This document shows, piece by piece, positions 1 through 13,800 of a stretch of 64,000 nt of DNA. Source of the DNA: Dromaius novaehollandiae (Eukaryota; Chordata; Aves; Casuariiformes; Dromaiidae); NCBI RefSeq assembly GCF_036370855.1, contig NC_088098.1:41233981-41297980 (forward strand), given 5' to 3'. Numbering within the stretch: the stretch's first letter is position 1; each line of letters opens with the position of its first letter. The position numbers and the translations under genes are program-made. The notes under the pieces are model-generated. The model ran no database searches. It saw only the letters and a list, made by a program, of their open reading frames with translations, and was not told the DNA's origin.

Positions 1-1685
1 TAATGTGCAAAAATACCTTGTTTGCTTTAAAGCAGAATCCTGGCCTTCAGATCACAGTGTAGTGAATCTAGTAGTAGAAGAACAATGAAATAGTACCTCT
101 CCAATGCAGTTTGTTTATATGAATTTGTGGTGTTATTTATCATCTATTATATGAATCTATTATATGTATCTTTCATATCTGAGGACAAAAATCGTTTGCT
201 AGCTGTTGAAGATTGGAGGCAAACATGATTAGTGTATATTTTCATAACACTGTTTTGCTAGTGCCTTATTATTGGTATGAAAATAGTGAATTTAGCAAAT
301 TCTTCAAGGTACTCTAATGCCCCTCTCCTTTTGCATCTTGTCAATAGAAAAGAATTACACAGTTTTGTGTACTATTTTTTTCCACTGAACCTGTTAATCT
401 ATCTATTGTATTGTTTGTTTTATTGCAAATTGTCTCCTGTGTTGGAAAAAAAAGTACATTTGGTTTGTTGAAAGCACACACAAAGATTGCTAGTTATGAA
501 TTGTAAGTTGTGCCTGCAGCTCTTTTGAATGTAATGAAAGACATGAATGTGAATGAGACTTGTTAGGAAAGACATATTCCAAATTTGCATTTACACAGGG
601 ATGGTGGAGATACAAATTTGTTTTGTGACTAGTGTAGTGCTATAAAGATGGTGACATTTGCGATAGTGAAACTTTCTCTGTATTTGTGACTTCTTGCATA
701 AAGCACTGGCAAGTCGTGTTTGCAATTTGACAACATATGTCTCTCCTCACTTGTCTGTAGGCTCTGTCAAAGTTTATCTTCCTAATGTGGCCTTTCTAGT
801 GAAAAGGTTATGACAATACCTACAGAGCTAAAGCTCATTCTACTTTAACATCTCTTCATCATTTAAAAATAAACGTATGTGGAGCAGTTCATTCACTACA
901 GTAATTACATACAATAAGATTGTGATTATATCATCTTGTGCCACCTGCTTTTCATATTTGCAGCACAGCAGAAGATTATTTTTGATTATTTTTGTTATTA
1001 TTACTTACCATTAGATGATTTGTGACATCTAATTACTTCTGTTTACCGTTCTGAATATTCCCTGTAGCTCAAGCCTACGTTTAGTTTTTAAAGAAATAGT
1101 AGTATGGTAGCGCACTAAAACAGAAAAGGGCTTCTTTGGCTTCTCTCCAGTCTTTATGTGCAGTAGTGGCACAGAGGTGCCAAGAAGCCAGTTGTAAGCA
1201 GCTTGCTGGGAATTTTTCCAGAGCTGGGAGGAAATTTCTAGGTAACAAAGAGCTGGGCATTATCTCTAGGCCTGTGCACAAGGCATATAGCTGAGGTGCT
1301 GCTGGGTCAAGAAGATCCTAGTTCAGTGGGACTCTCAATGTTTTACAGTGTTTCATGATAAGAGTAGAAGTACACATAGCCCCCTCTACTGCCAGTGTAG
1401 TAACAGCCCTTTTGTGGCTCTCTTTCCATATGCCTATCCATTTATCCTATTTTTTTCAGTAGCAGTTAGTCTGTGCTGCGTTCATTTGAGAGTTTGTGCC
1501 CAAAGCCTGTAAATTTATTTCTCTAACAAGTGAATACGCTTAATGTAACAAAAGCTTCTTTAAAGTCTTGTTTGAAATTACTTCTGTTGCTGTGCTGCTG
1601 CTACTGTTATGTGTTCAAGTCTTGAACTGTCAAGGAATTATGAAGTATTTTTATCCTGTGACATTTTAAATTACTCTCTCCGTAG
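1..1685 (+). other. ACSS3 intron, 3' part
   Basis: AT-rich sequence before the first ACSS3 exon in the window. It ends in a pyrimidine stretch and CGTAG acceptor. I see no exon, repeat family or RNA gene. The small open frames here have no recognisable similarity and are taken as chance. Confidence 0.8.
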
Positions 1686-1837
1686 GGGAAGCCTGTGGGA
1701 ACGCCAGATGCTGGTGCCTATTTCCGTGTGCTAGCAGAGCATGAAGTAGCTGCCGCCTTTACTTCACCAACCGCAATTAGAGCAATCCGTCAGCAGGACC
1801 CTGAGGCAGCTTTGGGAAAGCAGTACTCTCTGACAAG
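1686..1837 (+). CDS. ACSS3: ACSS3 coding exon, adenylation domain
   Basis: 152 nt: 50 codons plus two bases (ag) of a split Arg codon. It starts after a TAG acceptor and ends at AAG|GTGAAC. The reading begins GKPVGTPDAGAYFRVLAEHE and ends GKQYSLT, as in vertebrate ACSS3. The segment lies after the P-loop half of the adenylation domain. Confidence 0.95.
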
Positions 1838-4800
1838 GTGAACTAAGGATACACTGGAAGTAGTTTCTTACAGAAATGGACTGGATGAACTAAGAATAGC
1901 CAAGGGTCTGGGGCTTTGCTCACCGCTGTATAGCAGAACACAAATGAATTCTTGACAATTTAGGTGCATTGGTATTTGTTTGTAAACTTACATTGATATT
2001 TTGGAGGAGATGCAAACTATTAAGAAGATTATGAGTCTAAAGTTAAGAATTCTTAGTGAGTTAGGATTGCTTGCTCGACCTTAATTTTACTCCACTGTGC
2101 TTATACCCTATAATACAGTCTTGGATTACATGATCCTGTACTGTTTTTCCACATGACCTCCCATTTCACTGAGTGCACAGATCTTCAGTGTTTGTTTAAT
2201 CAGCAGCAAGTCAATGTTTTGTTTATCTCTGTTGTTCAGTTTCTGACTCCATAACTTAGTTACTGCTGATGGTTTATTCAAACCATGCTCTGAAGACAAA
2301 ACTATTTGCTATCTCATACTGTTTTTAAAGTCTTTATCACTATACTATCTGCATGCTTCAAAAACATTACTGACTTCATCCTCACAAATCCCCTGTGAGA
2401 TGAGAGAGTGGTATTATCCGTATTTTACAGATGGGAAGCCAAGGCACAGAGAGATTAAGGTCAAAGTCTTCTATTAATTTTGAATACCCAGTCTGAGCCA
2501 CTTAAGTACCAGTATTTCAGAGTTCTTAGAGTTATGTAGCACTTTATATGGTTAAAATGCATCTCCTGCTGACTTCAGCTGCATCCGCGAGTGTTTTCTA
2601 TTTCTACAAATCAAGCTTCAGAATTCCATCTCTGGAATTTTTGACTTGAATAATTTGCTCAGCAACAAGCAAAGGCTATGTCAGACTGTAGGCAGTATTC
2701 AGTCATAAAATCATCTTTTATCACAGTTGTCCAAAGAGAAAGGGAAGATGCAAAGCCATGTAGCTTAATTGGGCCTCAACTTTCTAAATTGCTCAGGAAA
2801 GTTTTATTCATTAATAAGCAGGATGTATTCCTGGGGTATTCGCTGCAAGTTCTTCATTAATTTCTTCCATCTGTTTTGAGTGCTATCGTCAGTCCTTCCC
2901 CCTCCTTGAAATGGGAGACAAACCCATTTGAGATTGTAAAGCACTACTCTTTTCTGATGTTTAGTGACAAGGAAGTGATTGATTGGTGTATCAGATGCTA
3001 GAAAACTTAATGGCTGTTGCCCAGCATCTTCTGGGCAATTACTAAAATGACTTAGTCCATCGTCAGAGTATTTGTTTTTTGGAAAATCTGCTAACAAACA
3101 GTACCTGTTCTGCAAGCTGCCTCATTTTCTGGCCAAAGGAGAATTTCAGATAAGTAAGAATCCTCTAACTGATATCATTTCCCCCAGACATAATAAGGTA
3201 TTTCATCATTCCTATTCAGTGCCTAATTAATGACCTTCTCCGTTTATGTATAAATATGGTTGCCTCTTAAATCATTCAGCTTTGGGCCAAGTTATTCCCT
3301 AGTACCTGACATCTCCTTACTACATCTAGTGCAGAATTCAGTATCTAGGACAAAAAAAGGAAAAAGTCCAGTGACTGTTCCCTGACTGCCAGGATAGTGC
3401 ACAAAGTCTTAAATTCCTCAGCAATCTTCCCGTATTTGGAGTCCCACTTCAGCTTTTAATTAACTTAATTTTTATGAACTGGTTAGGGTCTGTTTTTCCA
3501 AATGACTGGCAGCTGACAGTTGGGATTGAAATTGGGCCACAATTTAACAGATTAAATTAAGATATAAGTAATACTTACCGGTTCATGTCCCATAACCTAG
3601 TTGGCTCTATTGATCAATTGCAAATGTTCTGCCATTTTTTATTGAGGGAATCTAGAGATACTAGCTTTTTTATCTGATACGATTCCTCAGTATAACAGCT
3701 TAATGAAATTTTTACTAGTGTAGTTCAAACCTGTGAGCAAAGGCCTAGAGTGAGATGAGAGGTCAGTCATGTTTCTTACTGTCTGTCCTGCCTTTAGCCT
3801 GGAAATACCTGTTGCAATGAACTTCTCAAATGCTAAGCCTCATATTTGTCGTCAAATAGCAGTCCTATCAAAATAGAGTGACCTTCAAAATAAAAAATTA
3901 CAAGTGTTCCAAAGGTGTTGCAACAGCCCAGAAGTTGGTTATAATATTATAATATTGTCATAAATTGTGCACTAGTCCTTTACATAGGTAAAGGATGAAA
4001 CCTCTATGTGGTTATGACTTTACCCTCCAAAGATGCATATACACTAGGCTCCTTTCATTTCCTTCTGTCTTTCTTAACTAAGTGAAGAACCTGTGAAATA
4101 ACAGTGGCCCTTTCTTCTTCCTGTTCAGATAAAGCCTGTACTGCACTGTACTGTACTGAGGGCTATGAGAAATGGATTCCTCTACTTGGTCATTTGCTGG
4201 CCTGGTCTGTGGTAAATGAAGCAGACAAGGAACTCTTAATTGCACAGTTCTCTTTCATCCTCAGAGCAGGTCTGGGAGTGTATGGAGTTCAAAGACACAA
4301 TGGTTGTTGAACAAACCAAGGACAGTTTGGGAGAAACGTCATGTTCAGCTGGTCACTGTGCCATTAAATACTACCATGTAACACTTTAGAAGAAAGTCTG
4401 TGCTGGAAGCTTCACAGATAGTACTAATTACGGCAATTCCAAATGTTCTCAAATGGAACTTTAGTCATGTTCTTTGATGAAGTATGTTCTTTGGGTTCAG
4501 ATCTGGGTATCTGAAAAGTATTCTATAATGTGAAATCAAGTTGGTGCTCATACGGTTGACCATATTTTTAGATCCGTCATACGTATCTTTGCAGTTTGGG
4601 CTGAGGGATAGCAGGTGACATGGCTGTACTCAGTATGGACCAGAAGTAGAGGTCATTTAATTTGTCTTTAAGTTTCACCAGATATTTTGTGGACAGCAGA
4701 GGAGTAGTCTCTCCTTATGTATTCATCAGTTATTTTCAACTTCACTTTGTGTTCTACCTTCAATTTCCACTCTCTTTGGCTAAATAATCTTTGCTGCTTT

Positions 4801-7800
4801 TCTAGTCTCACTATGCTCCTTGTCTCAAACATCTTCTTTCCTTTTCCCCAAAATTTAGCTCTTTCCTCAAGTTTAACGTGATATGGAGGGCACCAGTATG
4901 AAGAGTTATTGGTTGTACCTACACTCCTATGTAAAGTGCCCCTCAAAGCCAAAACTGGCATTATTTTTCTGTAGGAGCGTCATTGATGCCAGGTCTGGGT
5001 AGAAATTCCTTCAGGATTCAGAAAGGAAACACTGGGTCCATCCAGGGACTAAGGGAGGGGAGTGCCTAACTCTGTGATATGGACAGGTCCCAGGTCTCCA
5101 GCTCTGTCGTCTGCCTTTGGCGATTATGTTGGACAAAATAAGCAGTTGAAATTCAGTGTAGAAGGACTTTGATATTGCCTGGTTGTTGTCAGGTGGGATT
5201 TGCAGGCCACCTAACCTTGAGTTTAAGCACATACTACCTTAAAGAGACAATACAGAAGTTGGGTAAACTCTGCGTTCATGAAACTGGTTCAGAAGGTATA
5301 GCTGAAGCATAGGAGGCAAAGTGCCCTGCTCTCAGTTCTGGTCCTGAGGTCTGCTCTGCCTCTGAAATTATGCAGAGGCAGCGATTACAGAGGAAATCTG
5401 AGATTGCTAATATAATCCTTATGTGGGTATGCCCACAAGTGCAAATATTTATTTTTATAACTCATCCAGGTTTTATTGGACATTATTGGAATCAGTAGAA
5501 GAGAACTTGCGTAACAAAGGCCAATCTATGTCAGATTTTGTCATTTCTTCTATTTTTGTAGTATTTTGTTAGAGATAGATGAATATTTTGGTTGAAAAAT
5601 TTCCCCACAAATTAAGAAATAAAAGTAACAACTGCATTTTGAAAGGAGGTCTTATAATGGGAAGAGCTGACAGCCTTAATTTATTTGTTCTGACAAAGTC
5701 TTTCTCCAGAATATAGATGATACATTTTTATTAAAAGTACATAAATTGCGTTAATGTGAAGGTTTTCCTTAAAAGTTTTAATCACGTAAAAGGACTATAG
5801 AACTGACATCATCTTGAAGTTTTGTGATTTGTTATTTCTCAGAAACCTGGATATCAAGATAAAGTTTGCTTATCATATAAGAAAGCAGAAGGGAAACAGA
5901 TTTAGTACTATCACTTAATAAAAATATCTTAGGCTTTGATAGATGAGCTATTCCTTTTGGTTTGAACATAGTAAGAATTGCATCATTAGAATGAAGCAAA
6001 TTATTCTGTTGATAAATGATCTGGAGCAAAATCTTTTAACCTGTACTCAAGGTTTCACTGGAAAATCTTCAAGAGTGCCAAAATGGAATACTTAGTTGCA
6101 CATCTCCTAATCAGATATTTCTGCAGCGTCTCAGATGCAATGCCTTCAGGAGAGAAGCATCCAGAAAAAACACCACAATCTCAACTAGAAGGTGAAAATC
6201 ATGCAGACCTGGTGAAGACACTGGCTTTCCGTTGTTGACAGCATCCTGCAGTTCTTGTTACAGCTCATTCATACTGACTGGAAGCTGTTGCAACAAACTA
6301 TGTCAAGGGTTATGAAGCCTTAGAATAGTTGATTTGAAGCACAATTTGAAAGGACAGCAATTTATGTATCTGTGTAAAATTAAAGTTACTGTGCTTTGTG
6401 CAGTCTAAGATCTACCCAGTAGCTTGGAATTGAAGTTTAGGACTGCAGCACAATCCCTGTAATACACAGTTAGCATGGAATAGTGTATATGTGTAATACA
6501 TATTAATGGGCTTACTGTAGAAAGAGATGTGAGACTACATTAAAAATGCACAGAAATAATGAGTATGAAGTGGACTGGTAACTTCTATTTTCTGTTCCAT
6601 CACACAGGAATAGGAGAATATGAAATTAAAGTAGCAAATTCAGAATTTTTAGAAAGAAATACTTTCTCCTGTAATTTATAATCTGTCTTGCACATGCTGC
6701 TAGAGGATGTGATTGAGAGTCAGAATTTAGGAAGACTGAAGTACATTTTGCAGTCTTGTCTAGTACCCCCTGCCCTGTGCAGCTGTAGATCATTTCTGGC
6801 CATACCTGCTGGAATCCTGAGCAGAGTTCACCGAGATCCTTTGTGGAGCTCCCCTTTGCCTGCAGGATGAGAGTGATCTGTAGCGAGTGATCTGTAGCTG
6901 CTGGTGTGTGCTCTATCTCTCTGACTCTGTCACACAGCCCTCCAATGCTTGGATCCTCTCGACCAAGGTAAAATTAATTCAGGGAGGAGAACAAACAAAG
7001 AAACCAATGGAAGAAAATTATATGATCTCAAAACATTCAAGATTTTTTTGTAAAGAATATTTTTACAGGTTTTAATATCTGCAGTCTCTAGCTGCGTTAA
7101 GAATTAGTAAGAATTCTTTATTTCCAGTTTATATTAAGAAGTACAAGTGAACTTTCCTCATTGTTCTTTCAGAAAAAAAGCCTACTTAGCATGATGCAGA
7201 CACAGCTTTTCTTTGTCAGGAAAAGCTGGTGTGTGCATTCTAGAACTAAAAATGGCTTTATGATCATTTAATCCAGAAAACTGTAGCTCACATTATTACC
7301 CATGCGAACCCATGAGTTGGTTGAAAATCCATTCTGAACTGAAGACAGTGGATTTTTTATCTGCATGTTCAGGTTCAGTGTGGTAACATTTTCCAAGATC
7401 TTTTGTAAGTGAACTGGCTTATAACTCTAGATGTGCAATAAGTTAATCTTCTTATAGGAAAGATGTTATTATGGCTACCTCTATCATCATTACTTCTGCT
7501 TAGTTCATAGATAAGACCGTTCTCAGGTTGCTATGTTTAGCCAGGGCAGGTTCCCCACTTTTCTGGTAAGAGTTCCCATGTGCTTCTATTGCTTGTGGAT
7601 GTTTCTTTGCCTTTAGTCTAGCTATAGATCAATAAAGGGATCTAAAAGGCAGTAAACTCTTCAGTATCCTTCATCAAATTTTTGACCACTTGGCCAAACA
7701 TTACAGTAAAAAAAGCTGCTTTTCAATTTTAGGGCACATGGCTTACTGCACTTCATGGTAGTTCATTCCATATTTTACTAATTTTGTCTTGGGATGTTGA

Positions 7801-10800
7801 CTGTGCATACTCTCCTGCCTTGCCTCTATAGATTTAGTAGGTCACTAGTTCTCAGGCTGTGAGAGGCTGCCTTTTATGGTAGCAGGAACTGCCTGTCATC
7901 CAGAGAAGAGTGGGGTGAAAATATTCCATAAATTCTTTTTGGCTTGGGCAGCCTTGCTATGAGAAGTCTGTAATCTCCAAATGATAAGCCTTTGAAATTG
8001 AGAGGTTAATCTCTAGGCTTCTTCTTAGTGGTATTCCCAGTTCTGTAGTTGCATGGGCTGATCTGTGCATTTCCCTCACAAATTTCTGACACCTGTGGGT
8101 TAACTGCTCTGTCTTCTATCATAATTTCCTAAATTGTTTTCTGAATTTCATCTTTATGAGAAAATTAATCTAGTTTTCTTTATGAATGTCATGCCTCTGA
8201 AGTGAAATCTGTTTCATGCCCTCAGCATCTAAGAATGCTTTTTGTAGCCAGAAGTATACAGCTTTTTGGAACTCAACACAGTTCATGTCCATTGCTGAAG
8301 GACAGCAGTCCAGTCCTTTGTACAGCAGCTGTCTACAGACTTAATGGACTGTGTCAAGACTTACAATGAAACAAAATGTTGCTGAAATTGATCTGGCTGT
8401 GGTAGAGCATGCTGTGATCGTAACAGGGAGGCATTTTGGAGAAATGTTTTTAATCCCAGGGTCTGTTGCTGGGTGACCTGAAGCTCCATTCATATCTTAA
8501 TTAGACATTATGTCATCTCAGAAGCCATGCGGATTGATGCAGTACTTGGCAGAGTGTTTCTGTTTCCATGACAGTTTTTACGAAATGTGTAGTCACCAGC
8601 AGAACAAGTGTACCTGTGGACTGTCACTCAAAGAAGAAAGAGATTATTTACTGGTAAACTGAGTTTTTCAGATATGGAGGCTGAATATATGTTTCCTTCT
8701 CACCTTCCCTCTCCTCTCAGTCCTTTGAGGCTTTAAATTGTCTCTCTGGGTAGAATGACAGTGCTGTCTTCTGTATGTCATATACCGAATATAGAGGGTT
8801 TAAGAGAGGGGAGACATGAGTGCGCCTTCTGGATGCTACAGAAGGGAAGCAGGTTCTTAGGTATGGAGTGATGGGGCATATGTGCATGTTAACTATGTAT
8901 TTAGAATTGAAATTATTCTTTGTGACAGGATTGCCCCTGTTGGTTAAAAATAGGCATTGATGTGACTTCTTTTGATGTGTTTCAGAATTCTGTGCCAGTC
9001 TTTCTAGGAAGGAGCTGCAGTTTTCTGTTGTGATTTTTTTAAAAGTATAGGTCCTTACCTGTAAAAATAAAAAAGAGATTTTATGTCTCAAATTTCCCTC
9101 ACTATTAAATTTTATTTCCCAAATGATGACTTTCTGTTTTAAAAACTTGCTTAAATAGAAACACATTTATACATGCAGAAAAATAAGAATGTCCCAAACT
9201 TTCATTCTTGATTTCGTTTTTCTGAGATGCAAGACTGTCCCTTCCAAGTTATATTGCAGTAAGTTAATCACTGTGTCTATAACTATCTTTTTAAACAATA
9301 CCATAACAAAGTCTCCGTATTGTAGCTTAGTCGTGTTATTTATTGTTCTTATAGGATCTTGGATTTTGTTTTGTTTTGTTTGCCTTTATGTATTGTAATA
9401 AATGAGCCTTACCCTATTTGGAGTCTTAAAGGTAAAATACTCTCCAGTTGCCTTTTGGTCTTTGTACACTATAGAAGCCTAGAGAACTCATTTGTAGTAG
9501 ATGTTTTTCTAGTAACAAGGGCCAAGGGAGATGAATACCATACTTTGCTACCCATAGAAACTGTGCTATTATAACACAGATCCTAAAGGTAGTGACACAG
9601 TATTGAATATCAATCCAGTGGTGCATCTGGGCACAGTTGGTCATTTATTTTTATCTGTGCTTAGTGAATCTGAGTTCAAAGTTCTTGGTTTCCACTTGAA
9701 AAGGATTACTTATTTCTTTATTTGAGATGTGTGGGCAAGATCATAAATGATTCTTTTGTTAAGTACCTTCGTATTTGCTGAGGATGTCTGACCTGTGTCG
9801 TTAGTATCCATGAGTTTATACGCGATATAACAGGGTTTAAGCTGCTCCTTAGAAAATTAGAAGTGCAAAAAATCTACTACAGACATGAACAAAGGTACTG
9901 TGCAAGTGTTAGGAAGATCAGAACCTTAGTAGCATGCGGTAATGTAAAATAACGTCTGGATTTTAAATACTACTAATAATATTTAAGAATGCTGCTGTTG
10001 ACATAAAAGACCTTATCATACTAAACAGGGTGTGAAGTGAATTTGTAATGCTTAATGAAGGATGATAAAATGTGACAAAACATCTGATAGAAGTTGATGA
10101 AGTTAAAGACTGTGTGGGGGTTTAATACCCAGTTATATAGCACTATTTAATTTAATGGTACAAAAATCCAGATCACATCTGTCAGTACTGCCAGAAATTG
10201 CATCTTTTTCTGCCAAAATTGACTGCAGAATATCCAGTTAAAATGAGCTGAATTCTAATGGTATTGTCAGGGACCCATAGTTGCTAAATGCTGTTCTGTT
10301 ATCAGCATTATCTAATAGGATTACATGAAAACAGAAGTGATCTGTAATCTCTCAGAATATAAAATATTCAGAATCACTTCAGCTGCTCTATGTATGTTTT
10401 CTCTTGGTTTTGTCTGAAATATATAGGTTGCACTGACACTTCACTGTATGGGTTTTGTTTCCTAGAGGCTTTAGAAGCTTTGCTTTTATATATGTGTGTG
10501 TGTATATACACAAACACACGCACGCGCGCGTGTGTGTACGTGCGCACACATATATGTGTATGTATATATCTGTATTTATGTATGTGTTCATATAGCCTGG
10601 TTCTATTTAGGAAAATGGCTTTAGCCCCCATTAGTTGTCCACAAATCTCATTTTCAAATGTCTTTAAATGATAACTAACAATTTGAAAAATACTAACACC
10701 AGTTTAACGGCAACGTTATTAACAACTTCTAAGTTATGCTACAGGTATTTCCATGAAAAGCTTTTTAATTTGTTTATCTCTTTACTGATTTTTTTCTGAT

Positions 10801-13800
10801 ATCTCTTTCTGACCCCTTTTTGGTATTTGATACCTATGCTTTGCTTAACTATTCCAGTTCCTTTGTACAAGCTATTTAACTATTCTTTACTTCCATTGGC
10901 AGTTTTGTGCCACAGGTCTCCTAAAGTCTTTGTCTTCTAAAAAGAAAGCTTCTTTTACATGATGTACCAAGAAGCCTAAATCAATATTGCTCAGATTCTA
11001 GCTGCTGCTTAGTAGGGTGGACAAGTACGAGGAGTTAGAGTCGTTTCACCGCTCTTCTCTCTATCTCATCTGGGATACAGACCACAAATGTTTATTGAAT
11101 TTATTTTCTCATGCCGTTTTCCTTTCCCGATCCAGATCAAGATGTGTACTTTTTTTGGTTTCATTTAAAGGTTCAGGACATTATTTGTAGCTGGTGAGCA
11201 CTGTGATGTGGACACACTAGAATGGTCAAAAAAAGTCTTCAAGGTACCCGTCTTAGACCACTGGTGGCAAACTGGTGAGTGTTTTAAAATATGTTTGTGA
11301 AACAGGGTAAAAAGGAAATATTTTCAGACTTCTGTCCTGAGTCTGCACATAGTAGTGATATGTCTTTCAATAAATGTAAACGTCATTTAAATAGGCAGGG
11401 GTGACCAAATGGGACCAAGTGTGAAAATAAAAATTCAAGCAAGAAGACTGTTTTTGGAAGTGGCCTGACACAGCATTTTTAAAAGCTATGTAGAAAAAAG
11501 CAAAATGGTATTTTCTGATGCCTGTGTTAAAAATCAGCATCATTATTATAATTTCTGTATTTTTGCAGGTGTAATTTTACCTTACATTTGCATATGTGAC
11601 TACTTCATCACACAGAATTTGGTATTTAGAGAAGCTTTCAGAAGCTTTATGTTTTGTATAATTAAAAACAAAATCTGCAGCATAGAGTAGACTTCTTGGT
11701 CTTTAATATTGTTGTGTGTGGACCTCATTCAATTTCCGTTAATAGTCTTGAAATGCCTTCCATTTATTTAACTGGAGGAGGATTAAATACTTAGATCACA
11801 ATGGAGAAATCAAAGTACCAATGTATGTGTAACTCTCTGTGGCGAAAATCCTAGCTGAATTTGGCATTAAGGCTTGATCAAATGTATCTCCTTACATCTA
11901 CCAACTAGTTGATAGTTATGAGAGACCATACTTTTATTTTGTCCTCTTCTCTACAATCCCAAAGTCTGTAGGCAAGAACAGGCCTCTGTGGTGCAGAATG
12001 AGCAGTTAGTTTAGCTGAAAAAGCTTAGAAAATCAGATAATTTCTTTGTCTGCGTACTGAACTGGCAATAACCAGTATTGCTATGTGACTGTGTGTGTGT
12101 TTATACCTATCTATCTGTGTAGGTGCCAATATATATGCGACTGTGTGTAGCTTTTATAAGAAATGTATAGTTAGTGCAAAGGCTTAATGTTACTATGTTT
12201 ATTCAGATATGTCTCAGGTGTCAACCAGACATCTTAAACAAGCTTGTGTGTGTGATTGTACTCAGACTGTGCTTTGAGAGACTTTTGAAAGAAAACCAAA
12301 AGCCCATCTCAGAGTGCAATATGTTTTATATTCTTCGTTTTATAGTCATGATATGCTCTTAAACTAGATTTTAGCAGGACTTAATGAGCTAAGGCTATTC
12401 CAAATACAGTGTTAAGAGAGGTAAATAATTTGATTAGAATGATGACCCATTTTTATTTTTGAGTGATTATTGTAGAAATGTGTATTGTCAAATGCAAGCA
12501 AGTCAGTCAGTCTTGAAGAAAAAAATATACCGGAATCAAAGTCCCTATCAGAAAGACTGCATTTCAGGGGATGAGGAGGAAGAGGGAAGGAAGAAAGGAG
12601 AAGAAAAAGGTGATTGTTTTAGTAGAATACATACTGATAAACTAGAAGTATTTTAACTTTTAAAACTTTTTAAAAGCAATTTTTTTTTTTTTAATAGAGA
12701 GCAGTCAAATCTGGTAAGTGAGATGAAATGGAAATGCTTGGAAGCACACATCCTCTTTGTTCCTTGCCTACTCTTTCAGAGTTAGCCTTTACTTCTAGTC
12801 TTTCTAAGAGCTTCCAGATTGCACAACTCCACACAGTCTATGGTGCGGTGGGTCCTTATGATAGTCCAGTCATTTCCCTCATCTCTGAGACTTGGTTTGG
12901 GTCCTTCACTCGTTACAGCAAGACTCCTTCTCCTCCTGTTCTGCTGAAAAGTCTTTCAAACTACATTTGTACTGCAGGCAGTGTGCCCGCTGGGACTTCT
13001 CCTGGCACCATCCTGTATTCCAGAACTTCCCTTACATTAACATGCTCGACTGCTCAGGGGAAGAAGAGATTCTTCCTCCCTCAAAAAAGCTTTACTTGCC
13101 CCAGAGTACAGCAGATAGGGCAGCAGAAGAAAGCAGCCTTCCCTTTTGCTTTTCTGTCACCTCCTTGTTAACAGTGTACAAAACGTATCCCATTAGATGT
13201 GAAAAAACAAGCAGTTGTGTCATATTTAGCTGTGTTGTTTACTCATTAAAATATTATTCAGAGTGGATTTTTGGAAAAGCCTTTTTAATCCAGTAGTAAT
13301 GGTATTACAGTACATTCAATTAGATTCTGTTTTATACCCTACAGAAAGTGGTTCAAATCAGTATTGAAAATTTTGAGCTTGGAAGCATGATATATTATAA
13401 GATGGTTTTGTTAACATAAAGCAGATACTAGTAATTTCATTTTAATGCATTTAAAAATGTGGTTTAAGTGGTTTAATAGTAATCACAGCTACTGACCATC
13501 TAGTAAGGTGAATGACCATCTAGTAAGGTGAAAATTCAGTTGATTTGAGGCCTTTATTCAGCAAGGAGCTGAAGAAATTTCTCTTCTGATGTGTTTACAA
13601 GAGCTGCACTTTAATCTTTAATTTCCTGTTAATTTACAACTACAATGGAAAACCCTGCAAGCTAAATAACACTAATATTGCACTCCTTTCACTATTTGAT
13701 GTTTGCACTAGGGAGGAATGGTATCCTTTTAAAGTGTTCTAAAATAGATGAAAAGTTGATGAGGCGAAGGCACGCACAAGGGCTATTTTAGAGGGCAGGA

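Larger units (their letters stand above)
1838..11170 (+). other. ACSS3 intron, 9.3 kb
   Basis: Intron joining Arg codon bases ag|g. Contents I can name: a MIR-like relic near 2330-2500, a 14-bp tandem duplication at 6871-6898, and the alternating purine-pyrimidine tract at 10487-10570. A 149-codon minus-strand frame at 8717-9166 has no recognisable motif and is not called. Otherwise unique, AT-rich sequence. Confidence 0.85.

Noticed and set aside
8717..9166. 149-codon minus-strand open frame
   Set aside because: No recognisable domain, lies within an ACSS3 intron with local AT-rich composition, and no paired splice or promoter evidence was seen.
10374..10671. Open frames on both strands with IHTH/VCVY-type repeats
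   Set aside because: They are translations of the alternating TG/CA/TA tract and do not look like genes.
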